Shown: positions 34,170 to 42,002, counted from the stretch's first letter. The stretch: DNA of 64,000 bases from Pseudomonadota bacterium (GCA_020161615.1 JAIUPD010000002.1:62001-126000), one strand, 5' to 3'. The notes: a model not told the origin generated them from the sequence alone. Made by a program: numbers and translations.

Positions 34170-35127
34170 GGTCAGGCTCCTTTTGCCAGGGCAGGCGGTC
34201 GAGGTCGACATTGCCGCCGGTGAGAATGATGCCGACCCGCTGCCCGGCGAATAAGGCGGGGTTCCTGAGCACGGCGGCCAGCGGCACCGCGCTCGAGGGT
34301 TCGGCGATGATCTTCAGCCGCTTCCAGATCAGCAGCATGGCCGCGACGATCTCGGCCTCGCTGACCGTCAGGATATCGGTGACATGGCGGCTGACGAAAT
34401 GCCAGGTCAGCTCCTTCAGCGGCACTTTCAGCCCGTCCGCCACCGTGACCGGGGCATCGTCGGCGATGATATGGCCGGCCCGGAAACTGCGCGCGGCATC
34501 GTCGGCCTGCTCGGGCTCGGCAGCATAGATCCGGATCCCGGGCGCGGCCTGCGACAGCGCCAGACAGGTGCCCGAGACCATGCCGCCGCCGCCGATCGGC
34601 GCGATCACGGCGTCCAGAGCCGGCACCTGTTTGATCAGCTCCAGCGCGCAGGTGCCCTGACCGGCGATGACGCGCGGGTCGTTGTAGGGATGGACGAATT
34701 CCGCCCCCGTCTCGGCCAGGACCCCGGCAAAGACCGCCTCGCGCGACGAGGTCGAGGGCTCGCATTCCACCACCCGCGCCCCATAGCCGCGGACCGCATC
34801 CTTCTTGGCCTGCGGCGCCGTGTGCGGCATCACCACCGTGCAGGGGATCCCCCGCCGCCCCGCCGCATAGGCCAGACAGGTTCCGTGATTACCCGAGGAA
34901 TGCGTGGCCACGCCCCGCGCGGCCTGCGCCTCGCTCAGCCCGAAGACCGCGTTCGAGGCGCCGCGCGCCTTGAAGGCCCCGGCTTTCTGCAGATTCTCGC
35001 ATTTGAAGACCAGCGAGGCCCCCGCCACCTCGTCCAGCAGCCGCGAGGTCAGCACCGGCGTGTTGTGCACATGGGGCGCAATCCGCCCCCGGGCCGCCAG
35101 CACATCCGCATAGGTCGGGATCTCCAT
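34162..35127 (-). CDS. bhcB: Beta-hydroxyaspartate dehydratase BhcB (threonine dehydratase-like, PLP)
   Basis: BhcB dehydrates beta-hydroxyaspartate to iminosuccinate. The protein (321 residues from this start) is a fold-type II PLP enzyme: FKCENLQKAGAFKARGASNA contains the PLP lysine in KAGAFKARG. SSGNHGTCLAYAA positions the cofactor, GGGGMVSG binds its phosphate, and TGGNVDLDRLPW ends the chain. Two starts are possible. ATG 35142 lies inside a dispersed intergenic repeat whose other copies carry the same ATGAAGG without a gene, so I prefer ATG 35127 (MEIPTYADVL), which has AAGGA upstream. Threonine and serine racemase/dehydratase relatives share these motifs; context supports BhcB. Confidence 0.9.
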   Translation of the reverse strand: MEIPTYADVLAARGRIAPHVHNTPVLTSRLLDEVAGASLVFKCENLQKAGAFKARGASNAVFGLSEAQAARGVATHSSGNHGTCLAYAAGRRGIPCTVVMPHTAPQAKKDAVRGYGARVVECEPSTSSREAVFAGVLAETGAEFVHPYNDPRVIAGQGTCALELIKQVPALDAVIAPIGGGGMVSGTCLALSQAAPGIRIYAAEPEQADDAARSFRAGHIIADDAPVTVADGLKVPLKELTWHFVSRHVTDILTVSEAEIVAAMLLIWKRLKIIAEPSSAVPLAAVLRNPALFAGQRVGIILTGGNVDLDRLPWQKEPDHA

Positions 35128-35134
35128 CCCCAAA

Positions 35135-35232
35135 TCCTTCATCTTTGTTCTCCAAATATCCTCGGGAGGATTTTCAAGGAGGGTGGAAAACCCTCCTTGA
35201 AGCAGGGGGTGCGGGGGGCGGCAGCCCCCCGC
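35135..35232 (-). repeat. Double hairpin and dispersed-repeat core between bhcA and bhcB
   Basis: Read on the minus strand, a hairpin of GCGGGGGGC and GCCCCCCGC arms (35211-35219, 35224-35232) comes first. A 12 bp hairpin built on TCAAGGAGGGT and ACCCTCCTTGA (about 35173-35201) follows, then the AT-rich core GAGGATATTTGGAGAACAAA (35144-35163), continuing to 35135. The core includes an ATG that would be an alternative bhcB start. Placement inside the operon suggests an attenuator that favours bhcA. Confidence 0.68.
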
Positions 35233-35257
35233 CTTTCCCGGGGCGTCAGCCCCGATC

Positions 35258-36457
35258 TCAGGCCGCTGCCGCCAGGGGCAAGGTCCCGCGATAGAATTCC
35301 TGCGCCGCCGCCACGCCCGATCCCAGCCGGACCGGCCAGCCCAGATCCGCCATCACCATCTCGGCCGTTGCCAGCCCGGCCAGCATCAGCGGTTCCGACA
35401 GCATTCCCAGATGGCCGATGCGGAACGCCTTGCCTGCCAGCGCCCCCAGCCCGGTGCCGAAAGCCATGCCATAGGTCCCGGCGGCGCGGGCGACGAAGGC
35501 ATTGGCGTCGAACCCCTCGGGCGCCAGCACCGCCGTCACGGTATCCGAAGCCAGCGCGGCTGAGGCCGCGCAGGTCGTCAGCCCCCAGCCAGCGACAGCC
35601 CGGCGCGCGCCTTCGGCCAGCCGGTGATGGCGGGCATGGACCTGGGCCAGCCCCTCGGCCTCCAGCATCGCGACCGAGGCGGCGAGGCCTGCGATCAGGC
35701 CGACCGGCGGCGTATAGGGATAACCGCCCGCCGCCATGCTGCGGCGCATGTCTCGCAGGTCGAAATAGGTGCGCGGCAGGCGGGCATTCTCCATCGCCGC
35801 CAGCGCCTTGTCCGACAGGCCCAGGATCGCCAGCCCGGGCGGCAGCATGAAGCCCTTCTGGCTGCCGGTCACGGCGACATCGACGCCCCAGCCCCCGAAG
35901 TCGAAGGGCATCGAGGCGATGGAACTGACGCCATCCACCAGCATCAGCGCCCCGTGCCTGGCCCGGTCCATCGCCCTGCGCAGCCCGGCGATGTCCGACC
36001 GCACGCCGGTCGCCGTCTCGTTATGCGTGGCCAGAACCGCCTTGATCCGGCCCTCGGGATCGGCCCGCAGCGCGGCCTCGATCCGCGCCAGCGGTAGGCC
36101 CTCGCCCCAGGGGGTGTCCAGCACCTCGACCTCCAACCCGAAGCGCTGGCAGAGGTCGATCCAGCGGGCCGAGAAGACGCCATAACGCGCCGCCAGCACC
36201 CGGTCGCCGGGCGACAGCGTGTTGGCGATCGCCGCCTCCCAGCCGCCGGTGCCGGTAGCGGGCAGCAGAAAGACCTCGCCCGCCTCCATTCCCAGGATCC
36301 GTTTCACCCCGGCCAGCGCCGGATTCAGCATCCGCGCGAAAGCGGGCGAGCGGTGGTCGAGTGTCGCCACGTCGCAGGCCTTGCGCAGGGCCTCGGGCAT
36401 GTTGGTGGGGCCGGGGATGAAGACCGGGTTCTGGGCAAAGGCATGCTGGGCGGTCAT
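35258..36457 (-). CDS. bhcA: Aspartate-glyoxylate aminotransferase BhcA
   Basis: BhcA transfers the amino group of aspartate to glyoxylate, giving glycine and oxaloacetate, the entry and exit step of the cycle. The 399-residue class V PLP aminotransferase resembles serine-glyoxylate aminotransferase. It begins NPVFIPGPTNMPEALRKA, has ATGTGGWEAAIAN (cofactor phosphate), LVDGVSSIAS and the Schiff-base lysine in VTGSQKGFMLPPG. FRIGHLG binds the substrate carboxylate. ATG 36457 was chosen because the family N-terminus (AQNPVFIPGPTN) begins right after it. It heads the operon and is divergent from bhcR across a 157 bp region with two dyads. Confidence 0.92.
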   Translation of the reverse strand: MTAQHAFAQNPVFIPGPTNMPEALRKACDVATLDHRSPAFARMLNPALAGVKRILGMEAGEVFLLPATGTGGWEAAIANTLSPGDRVLAARYGVFSARWIDLCQRFGLEVEVLDTPWGEGLPLARIEAALRADPEGRIKAVLATHNETATGVRSDIAGLRRAMDRARHGALMLVDGVSSIASMPFDFGGWGVDVAVTGSQKGFMLPPGLAILGLSDKALAAMENARLPRTYFDLRDMRRSMAAGGYPYTPPVGLIAGLAASVAMLEAEGLAQVHARHHRLAEGARRAVAGWGLTTCAASAALASDTVTAVLAPEGFDANAFVARAAGTYGMAFGTGLGALAGKAFRIGHLGMLSEPLMLAGLATAEMVMADLGWPVRLGSGVAAAQEFYRGTLPLAAAA

Positions 36458-36517
36458 GGTCGCGCTCCTGGGTTGCTCCCTGATCCTAGGCCGGGGAGCC
36501 ACCGGCCTCAATTTTTT

Positions 36518-36595
36518 TGAAATCTTTTTTCATAAATGGCAGAGGGGCGATTTTCTCAACCATCCCAGTCTGCTATCCTTTTTCATCTGTTGAAA
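36518..36595. promoter_or_regulatory. Divergent bhcA/bhcR control region with two TGAAA/TTTCA dyads
   Basis: Two inverted repeats with 5-base arms and 5-base spacers occur in the AT-rich spacer: TGAAA-TCTTT-TTTCA at 36518-36532, near bhcA, and TTTCA-TCTGT-TGAAA at 36581-36595, near bhcR. IclR-type regulators commonly bind sites with GAAA/TTTC half-sites, so these are good candidates for BhcR operators, one for each gene. Arms are short, so chance cannot be excluded. Confidence 0.55.
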
Positions 36596-36614
36596 GTGAT
36601 TTTCGGAGAAGCGC

Positions 36615-37409
36615 ATGACCGAGACCCGCCGCGGCCGTCCCAAGGCCTTTCACGACAAGACCGGCCAGAACACGATCCGCGCCCTGGACCGGGCCATGGC
36701 GCTGTTGCAGGCGCTGGCCGGGTCGGACGGGATGACGCTGACCGAACTCGCCCAGGCACAGGGCGAATCGCCTGCTACCACCTATCGCGTGCTGACCACG
36801 CTGGCGCAGCGGCAGATGGTCGAACTCGATCCAAGGGGCCAGGTCTGGCACGTAGGTGCCGGCACCTTCCGCACCGGCGCGGCCTTCCTCAGGCGCACCA
36901 ATGTCGTGGAGCGAGCCCGCGCGCCGATGCAGGCGCTGATGCGGGCCACGAACGAGACGGCCAATCTGGGCGTCGAACAGCAGGGTGAGGTCCTGTTCCT
37001 GACGCAGGTAGAGACACATCAGGCGATCCGCGCCTTCTTCTCGCCCGGAACGCGCTCGCCCCTTCATGCCTCGGGCATCGGCAAGGCGCTTCTGGCCTGG
37101 ATGCCAGGGCTGAACCCCGGCCCGCTCACCCGCTTCACCGAGGCCACGATCACCGAACCCGAGGCGCTGGCGCGAAACCTCGCCCTGACCCGCAGCCGGG
37201 GCTGGGCCCTGGACAATCAGGAGCGGACCGAGGGGATGCGTTGCGTCGCCGCGCCGATCTTCAACGCCCATGGCGAGCCGGTCGCCGGGGTCTCGATCAG
37301 CGGGCCGGTGTTCCGCCTGCCGCCCGATGCGCTGCCGGACCTTGGCGCGCGCGTCAAGGCGGCGGCGGCCGAGATCACCGGGTCCATCGGCGGGGTGATT
37401 AAATCCTGA
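36615..37409 (+). CDS. bhcR: IclR-family regulator BhcR
   Basis: The 264-residue IclR-type regulator has an N-terminal winged helix-turn-helix (IRALDRAMALLQALAGSDGMTLTELAQAQ in part; ESPATTYRVLTTLAQRQMVEL) and a C-terminal effector domain with EARAPMQALMRATNETANLG-like and SGIGKALLAWMPG segments. It is divergent from bhcA, the same arrangement reported for the beta-hydroxyaspartate-cycle cluster of Paracoccus denitrificans, where the IclR regulator responds to glyoxylate. ATG 36615 follows GGAGAAGCGC. Family assignment is certain; effector is by analogy. Confidence 0.88.
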   Translation: MTETRRGRPKAFHDKTGQNTIRALDRAMALLQALAGSDGMTLTELAQAQGESPATTYRVLTTLAQRQMVELDPRGQVWHVGAGTFRTGAAFLRRTNVVERARAPMQALMRATNETANLGVEQQGEVLFLTQVETHQAIRAFFSPGTRSPLHASGIGKALLAWMPGLNPGPLTRFTEATITEPEALARNLALTRSRGWALDNQERTEGMRCVAAPIFNAHGEPVAGVSISGPVFRLPPDALPDLGARVKAAAAEITGSIGGVIKS

Positions 37410-37480
37410 GTGTTAAAATCGGGATTGACTCATCCAAGTGTTTTTGTCAGGAATAGGCTCACCCGACCATGGAGAGTGTT

Positions 37481-37657
37481 ATGTCCCTCTATTCCCAACC
37501 GGATTTCACCCGCGCCGAAGCGGTTCCGCAACGCGGCCTGCCCGTGCATTCGGCCCGCGCGCTGACCAAGGGCGGCACGCAGGCGCAGATCGAGCTGGAC
37601 GGCAAGGTCTATGACCTGCGCATCACCCGCGCGGGCAAGCTGATCCTGACGAAGTGA
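37481..37657 (+). CDS. hemP: Hemin uptake protein HemP
   Basis: HemP is a short protein linked to haem uptake and iron regulation. The 58-residue product ends with the family core GKVYDLRITRAGKLILTK. I chose ATG 37481 (MSLYSQPDFTR) because GGAGAG lies at the right spacing before it; that site itself overlaps an upstream in-frame ATG at 37469. A TTGACT box (about 37427-37432) upstream may be a -35 element. HemP genes are usually iron-regulated, but I cannot identify a Fur, Irr or RirA site with confidence. No hmu transport genes adjoin it. Confidence 0.85.
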   Translation: MSLYSQPDFTRAEAVPQRGLPVHSARALTKGGTQAQIELDGKVYDLRITRAGKLILTK

Positions 37658-37683
37658 CGCCCTGACGGCTCTGGGGTCGGGCG

Positions 37684-38763
37684 CTAAAGCCCGACCCAGC
37701 GCTGCCCGATCCGGGCCACCAGCACCGCCAGCACGATCCGCGCCAGATGGTGCAACGTGACGTAGACGGCGCTCAGGTGCAGCGACAGCGCGACCAGCGA
37801 CATCTCGGTCACGCCGCCCGGCGCGAAGGCCAGAACCACCGCCGAGACGGGCTCGCCCACCGGGCCTGAGGCCAGCAGGGCAATGCCCAGCGCGATCCCC
37901 AGCATCAGTCCGATATGCGCCAGCGACAGGCGCAGCGCCAGGCCGGCCTCGCCCCGGGTGAAGCCGGTGAGGCGCACGCCCAGCGATGTCCCCATCACCC
38001 ATTGCGTGACCAGCACCATCCAGCCGGGCGGCACCGCCGCCGTCAGGCCCAGCGCATGGGCGAGCCCGCTCATCAGCAGGGGGCCGGAGAGGACGGCGGC
38101 GGGAAAGTTGAGGCGGCTGGCGATGAACCATCCCGAAACGGCGATGAGGGTCAGGACGGCCGCGTCCCAGGCGGTCAGCGCTGCGTGACCGGCCCCCGCC
38201 GCAAAGCCCGAGGCCGATCCGACCGCATGCCCTTCAATCAGCGAAAAGGCGATGGGGATCAGCACGATGCACAGGATCAGCCGCAGCAATTGCAGCATGA
38301 TCAGCATCGGCATGTCGGCCCCGGCCTTTTCCCCCATGTCCAGCGATTCGATGAACCCCCCGGGCATGGCGGCGAAATAGGCGGTCGGACGGGTGAGCCC
38401 GCCCAGACGGCCGAACAGCAGATAGCCCAGCGCATGCGCGGTCGGGATGAAGACCAACAGCGCCGCCATGGTCAGCCACCAGTGCCGCGCTTGGCTGGCG
38501 AAATCGGGCGGGAAGCTGGCGCCGATGGCGGTGCCGACGATCGGCACCAGCACGTAGCGCCACTTCTGTGGCACGGCCAGCGCATGCCCCCCGATCCTGA
38601 GACCCAGCGCCGAGGCCAGCGTCACCGCGGTCATCGAGCCCAGCAGCATGGCCAGGGGCAGGCCCAGCCAGGCCGCCAGCAGCCCGCCCGCACCGCCCAG
38701 GGCAAAGGTCGCCAGGATGGTCAGCGGCGGGATGCCGTTGGTGAACCGGGTCAGGGCCGACAT
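37684..38763 (-). CDS. AbrB-family integral membrane protein (ammonia monooxygenase-like)
   Basis: The 359-residue membrane protein of the AbrB/AmoA-like family (named after E. coli AbrB, unrelated to the Bacillus regulator) has about ten hydrophobic segments arranged as two similar halves. Each half has a Gly-rich segment: GGAGGLLAAWLGLPLAMLLGS (part) and FPAAVLSGPLLMSGLAHALG. FAAMPGGFIESLDMGEKAG and LAFAPGGVTEMSLVALSL are the duplicated loop motifs. It is probably a transporter of unknown substrate. ATG 38763 starts 22 bases after the end of the upstream SDR gene, so the two are probably cotranscribed. Confidence 0.85.
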   Translation of the reverse strand: MSALTRFTNGIPPLTILATFALGGAGGLLAAWLGLPLAMLLGSMTAVTLASALGLRIGGHALAVPQKWRYVLVPIVGTAIGASFPPDFASQARHWWLTMAALLVFIPTAHALGYLLFGRLGGLTRPTAYFAAMPGGFIESLDMGEKAGADMPMLIMLQLLRLILCIVLIPIAFSLIEGHAVGSASGFAAGAGHAALTAWDAAVLTLIAVSGWFIASRLNFPAAVLSGPLLMSGLAHALGLTAAVPPGWMVLVTQWVMGTSLGVRLTGFTRGEAGLALRLSLAHIGLMLGIALGIALLASGPVGEPVSAVVLAFAPGGVTEMSLVALSLHLSAVYVTLHHLARIVLAVLVARIGQRWVGL

Positions 38764-38785
38764 GCGCCCGCTGTCACGTCCTGCG

Positions 38786-39550
38786 TCACATCTGCCCCCC
38801 CGCAATCTCGTAGATCTGGCCGTTGAGGCTGGAGGATTGCGGGCCGACCAGCAGGCCGGCCACCGCGGCGACCTCGTCGGCGGTGATCAGGCGCTTGTGG
38901 CGGTTGGTATTGACCATCATGTTGCGCGCCTGGTCGGTGTCGATTCCGGCGCGGGCGGCGATGGATTGGGTGTTGCGGGTGATGATATCGGTGTCGGTAT
39001 AGCCCGGGCAGAGCGCGTTGAAGGTCAGGTCCGAGCCGAGGTAATCCTCGGACAGGCCGCGCATCAGGCCGATCATTCCGTGTTTCGAGGCGGTATAGGC
39101 CGGCGCCCCCTTCAGCCCCTTGATCCCGGCGATGGAGGACACGAAAAGCGTGCGCCCCCAGCCCTCGGCCAGCATGCCGGGCAGGCATTCGCGCACCGTG
39201 AGATAGGCGCCGTCGAGGTTGATGGCCATCATCTTGCGCCAGAAGGCGAGGTCCATCTTGGCCATCGACTTGCCCTCGGCGATGCCGGCATTGGCGACGC
39301 AGATGGTGACCGGGCCGCGCGCCGCGATGGCCTGGGCCGTCCCCGCGACGACGCTGGCCTCATCGGCCACGTCCATGGCCAGCGCATGCAGGCCGGGCGT
39401 GGCGGCGGCGGCGTCAGACAGGACATCGGCGCGGCGGCCGGTGATGGTGACCTGCGCGCCCCGGCCCGCCAGCATCTGCGCGATGGCAAGCCCGATCCCC
39501 GTGCCCCCGCCGGTGACCAGCGCGTGACGTCCCTGAAGTTGCGTGTCCAT
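38786..39550 (-). CDS. Short-chain dehydrogenase/reductase (SDR)
   Basis: The 254-residue classical SDR has the NAD(P)-binding TGGGTGIG (residues 14-21), VANAG, the catalytic Ser in SSIAG and the YxxxK pair in YTASKHG. LCPGYTDTDI and the terminal GQIYEIAGGQM are typical of (R)-3-hydroxybutyrate and 3-hydroxyacyl-CoA dehydrogenase-like members. A likely reaction is oxidation of a secondary alcohol, but the substrate is unresolved. It lies upstream of the AbrB-type membrane protein gene with a 22 bp gap. A 104 bp spacer follows on the 5' side with a small GC hairpin. Confidence 0.88.
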   Translation of the reverse strand: MDTQLQGRHALVTGGGTGIGLAIAQMLAGRGAQVTITGRRADVLSDAAAATPGLHALAMDVADEASVVAGTAQAIAARGPVTICVANAGIAEGKSMAKMDLAFWRKMMAINLDGAYLTVRECLPGMLAEGWGRTLFVSSIAGIKGLKGAPAYTASKHGMIGLMRGLSEDYLGSDLTFNALCPGYTDTDIITRNTQSIAARAGIDTDQARNMMVNTNRHKRLITADEVAAVAGLLVGPQSSSLNGQIYEIAGGQM

Positions 39551-39654
39551 GAGCTTCCTCCCTCGGTTGCGCGGAGCCTAGACCGCTTGAAACGAAGAGG
39601 AAAGTAATCCCCGCAAGGCAAAGCCGGTTACGCGGGGGCAAACTCGGCGGGCGC

Positions 39655-39879
39655 TCACTCTTCGCGCTCGGCCAGCAGTGCGTCGAGCCGGGAGATGATG
39701 GCGGCAAGCGCGAGAAACACGAGGCCCACCGCAAGCAGTGCGAACCCGGGATTCAGGTTGCGAGATGCGCCAGCATACGTGCGAAGGAATTCGTCAGAGC
39801 CGGCGACGCGTATCGCAATGTCACATGCCGCCGAGATGATCGCGAACCACCCCAAAACGTTCAACACGCCCTTCAGCAT
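39655..39879 (-). CDS. Small two-helix membrane protein, function unknown
   Basis: The 74-residue protein has two hydrophobic stretches, VLNVLGWFAIISAACDIAI and PGFALLAVGLVFLALAAII, separated by a polar loop with GSDEFLRTYAGASRN, and an acidic C-terminus (LLAEREE). It is probably in the inner membrane as a hairpin. It starts 13 bases after the pheA stop, so it is likely cotranscribed with pheA, though a functional link is not obvious. I do not recognise a family. Confidence 0.6.
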   Translation of the reverse strand: MLKGVLNVLGWFAIISAACDIAIRVAGSDEFLRTYAGASRNLNPGFALLAVGLVFLALAAIISRLDALLAEREE

Positions 39880-39892
39880 CCCCCGCCCCCGC

Positions 39893-40726
39893 TCAAAGCC
39901 GCGCGTCCGAGGCCGGATAGGTGCCCAGGATATGCAGCCGCGTGGTGAAATAGCGCAGCTCGTCCAGCGCCAGTTTCACGTTGGCATCGTCCGGGTGCCC
40001 CTCGATATCGGCGTAGAACTGGGTCGCGGTGAACGAGCCGTCGACCATATAGCTTTCCAGCTTGGTCATGTTCACGCCATTGGTCGCGAACCCGCCCATC
40101 GCCTTGTAGAGCGCCGCGGGGATGTTGCGGACCTGAAACACGAAGGTGGTGATCATGCCATGGCTGCCGCGCCGGGTCAGGTCGGGTTCGGGCGACATGA
40201 CCAGGAAGCGGGTGGTGTTGTGATGGTTGTCCTCGATATCCGTGGCCAGCACATCAAGCCCGTAGATCTTCGCCGCCATCTCGCTGGCCAGTACGCCCTC
40301 ATGCGCGACGCGGGTACGGGCCAGATCGGCGGCGGCTCCGGCGCTGTCGGCGGCGGCCTCGGCGGTGATGCCCTTGGCCTTGAGGAAGCTGCGCGCCTGC
40401 GGGATCAGCACCAGATGGGCGCGGACGTGGCGGATGTCTTCCAGCTTGGCGCCCGGCAGGCCCATCAGCGCGATGCGGACCCGCACGAAAGCCTCGTCAA
40501 CGATATGCAGCCCGCTTTCCGGCAGCAGGCGGTGGATGTCGGCCACCCGGCCATAGGTCGAATTCTCGACCGGCAGCATGGCCAGATCGGCGCGGCCTTC
40601 CCGGACCGAGTCGATCACCTCCTCGAAGGTGTGGCAGGGCAGCGCCTCGTATCCGGGGCGCGAGGCGGCGCAGGCCTCGTGCGAATAGGCGCCGGGTTCG
40701 CCCTGGAATGCGATACGCTTGCTCAT
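39893..40726 (-). CDS. pheA: Prephenate dehydratase
   Basis: The enzyme converts prephenate to phenylpyruvate in phenylalanine synthesis. The 277-residue monofunctional protein begins FQGEPGAYSHEA, contains LPVENSTYGRV and the catalytic-site segment NHHNTTRFLVM, and ends with an ACT regulatory domain carrying GVNMTKLESYM, which binds phenylalanine for feedback control. It lacks the chorismate mutase domain of enterobacterial PheA. Two adjacent ATG codons (40726 and 40729) are possible starts; the spacing to GGAGG favours 40726. It is divergent from cycM. The aminotransferase at 4770 could supply the next step. Confidence 0.93.
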   Translation of the reverse strand: MSKRIAFQGEPGAYSHEACAASRPGYEALPCHTFEEVIDSVREGRADLAMLPVENSTYGRVADIHRLLPESGLHIVDEAFVRVRIALMGLPGAKLEDIRHVRAHLVLIPQARSFLKAKGITAEAAADSAGAAADLARTRVAHEGVLASEMAAKIYGLDVLATDIEDNHHNTTRFLVMSPEPDLTRRGSHGMITTFVFQVRNIPAALYKAMGGFATNGVNMTKLESYMVDGSFTATQFYADIEGHPDDANVKLALDELRYFTTRLHILGTYPASDARL

Positions 40727-40846
40727 CATGCCCTCCGCCCGCAAAAAGCAGGCTGCTCAGTCAATTCGTCGCGGTAACTAGCGCTTGAATTGGCCAAGGG
40801 GAAGCGGGTAGAAGGGCGCGACTTCTGCTCAGGCTCGGGATGCGAC

Positions 40847-41377
40847 ATGTTCGATACCATGGTTATCACCAAGACGGTGGCAGCGCTCTGCGCGGCGCTC
40901 CTGTTCTTCCTTCTTGCGAATTGGGGCGCCTCGGCGATCTATCTGCCCTCCGCTCATGGCGACGACCATGCCCATGCGGTCTATCCGCTGCCGGTCGAAG
41001 GCGGTGAGGGCGCGGCTCCGGCCGCGCCGGCCGACCCGGACGCCGGGATCGACGTGTTGGCCCTGTACGAGACTGCCGATTCCGCCGCCGGCGCCGCGCT
41101 GTGGCGCAACTGCCAATCCTGCCACAAGCTCGACGGCACCAACGGCACCGGCCCGCATCTGGACGGCGTGGTCGGCCGCGCCATCGACGCGGTGGACGGC
41201 TACAATTATTCGGGCGCGCTGCTGGCGCTGGGCGATACCTGGTCGGTCGAGGCCCTGTTCCGCTTCCTGCGCGACCCGCGCGGCACGGCCCCAGGCACCC
41301 GCATGAGCTTCCGCGGCCTGTCCAGCCCCGAGGATCGCGTCAACCTGATCCGCTATCTGGAAGATCACCCGGGCTGA
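40847..41377 (+). CDS. cycM: Membrane-anchored cytochrome c552 (CycM type)
   Basis: In Paracoccus, cytochrome c552 carries electrons from the bc1 complex to the aa3 oxidase. The 176-residue protein has a short N-terminus, one uncleaved membrane anchor (VAALCAALLFFLLANWGAS), a charged/Pro-Ala-rich linker to residue 68, and a class I cytochrome c domain. The haem motif is CQSCH at 89-93 and the axial Met is M153 in GTRMSF. I chose ATG 40847 (MFDTM), the conserved CycM N-terminus, over the longer frame. A terminator follows before the next cytochrome gene. Confidence 0.9.
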   Translation: MFDTMVITKTVAALCAALLFFLLANWGASAIYLPSAHGDDHAHAVYPLPVEGGEGAAPAAPADPDAGIDVLALYETADSAAGAALWRNCQSCHKLDGTNGTGPHLDGVVGRAIDAVDGYNYSGALLALGDTWSVEALFRFLRDPRGTAPGTRMSFRGLSSPEDRVNLIRYLEDHPG

Positions 41378-41398
41378 CCGGCCGATCCTTACGCCTCG

Positions 41399-41433
41399 AA
41401 AAGGGTCGCCGCTTTCGCGCGCGGCCCTTTTGC
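41399..41433 (+). terminator. Intrinsic terminator between two cytochrome c genes
   Basis: AAAAGGG (41399-41405) pairs with CCCTTTT (41425-41431), with further GC pairing inside, and the stem runs into T residues. It would end cycM transcription before the second cytochrome gene. Confidence 0.75.
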
Positions 41434-41513
41434 TGTCCGGCGGTCCGCCAAGACCTCTTGCCGGAAGCGTGCCGCCGCGCTTTCATCGGCTGCCGCCCCT
41501 GCGAGACATAGCC

Positions 41514-42002
41514 ATGACGCCCCGCGCCAAAGCCCTGCTGCTCTGCCTGCTCCTTGCCCCGCCGCCCGTCCTTGCCGACAGCGCGCGGGAAACCGGCCAG
41601 CCGCCCTCGGCCGCCCATGCGCCGAACCACGAGGCGCCGCCCCCCGCTTTCGATCCCGATGCCGGTGTCGATCTGCTGGCGCTCTATGCCCAGGCCGATC
41701 CGGTGGCGGGCGAGGCCTATTTCACCCGCCGCTGCCAAGTCTGCCATTCGCTCGACCCCAACGACAACGGCGTCGGGCCCAGCCTGTTCGACGTGGTCGG
41801 CATGCCGGTGAATTTCGTGCAGGGCTATAATTATACCGGCGCGCTGGCCCGGTTGGGTCCGGTCTGGGATGTTGCGGCGTTGAGCCGTTTCCTCGCCCAC
41901 CCCAGCGAGGCGGCGCCCGGCACGAGCATGGCGTTCTTCGGCACGCAGGAGCGCAGCGACCGGCTGAACGTCATCCGATTCCTCGAAGAGCGCGCGCGCT
42001 GA
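41514..42002 (+). CDS. Periplasmic class I cytochrome c
   Basis: The 162-residue secreted cytochrome c has a signal peptide (MTPRAKALLLCLLLAPPP, cleavage near VLADS), a Pro/Ala-rich linker, and a CycM-like haem domain with CQVCH (residues 74-78) and axial Met139 in GTSMAFFG. The core GYNYTGALARLG parallels GYNYSGALLALG in the preceding cytochrome, so it is a paralogue that has lost the membrane anchor in exchange for a cleavable signal. I chose ATG 41514 for the signal peptide. Separate terminator and promoter regions suggest different regulation from cycM. Confidence 0.85.
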   Translation: MTPRAKALLLCLLLAPPPVLADSARETGQPPSAAHAPNHEAPPPAFDPDAGVDLLALYAQADPVAGEAYFTRRCQVCHSLDPNDNGVGPSLFDVVGMPVNFVQGYNYTGALARLGPVWDVAALSRFLAHPSEAAPGTSMAFFGTQERSDRLNVIRFLEERAR

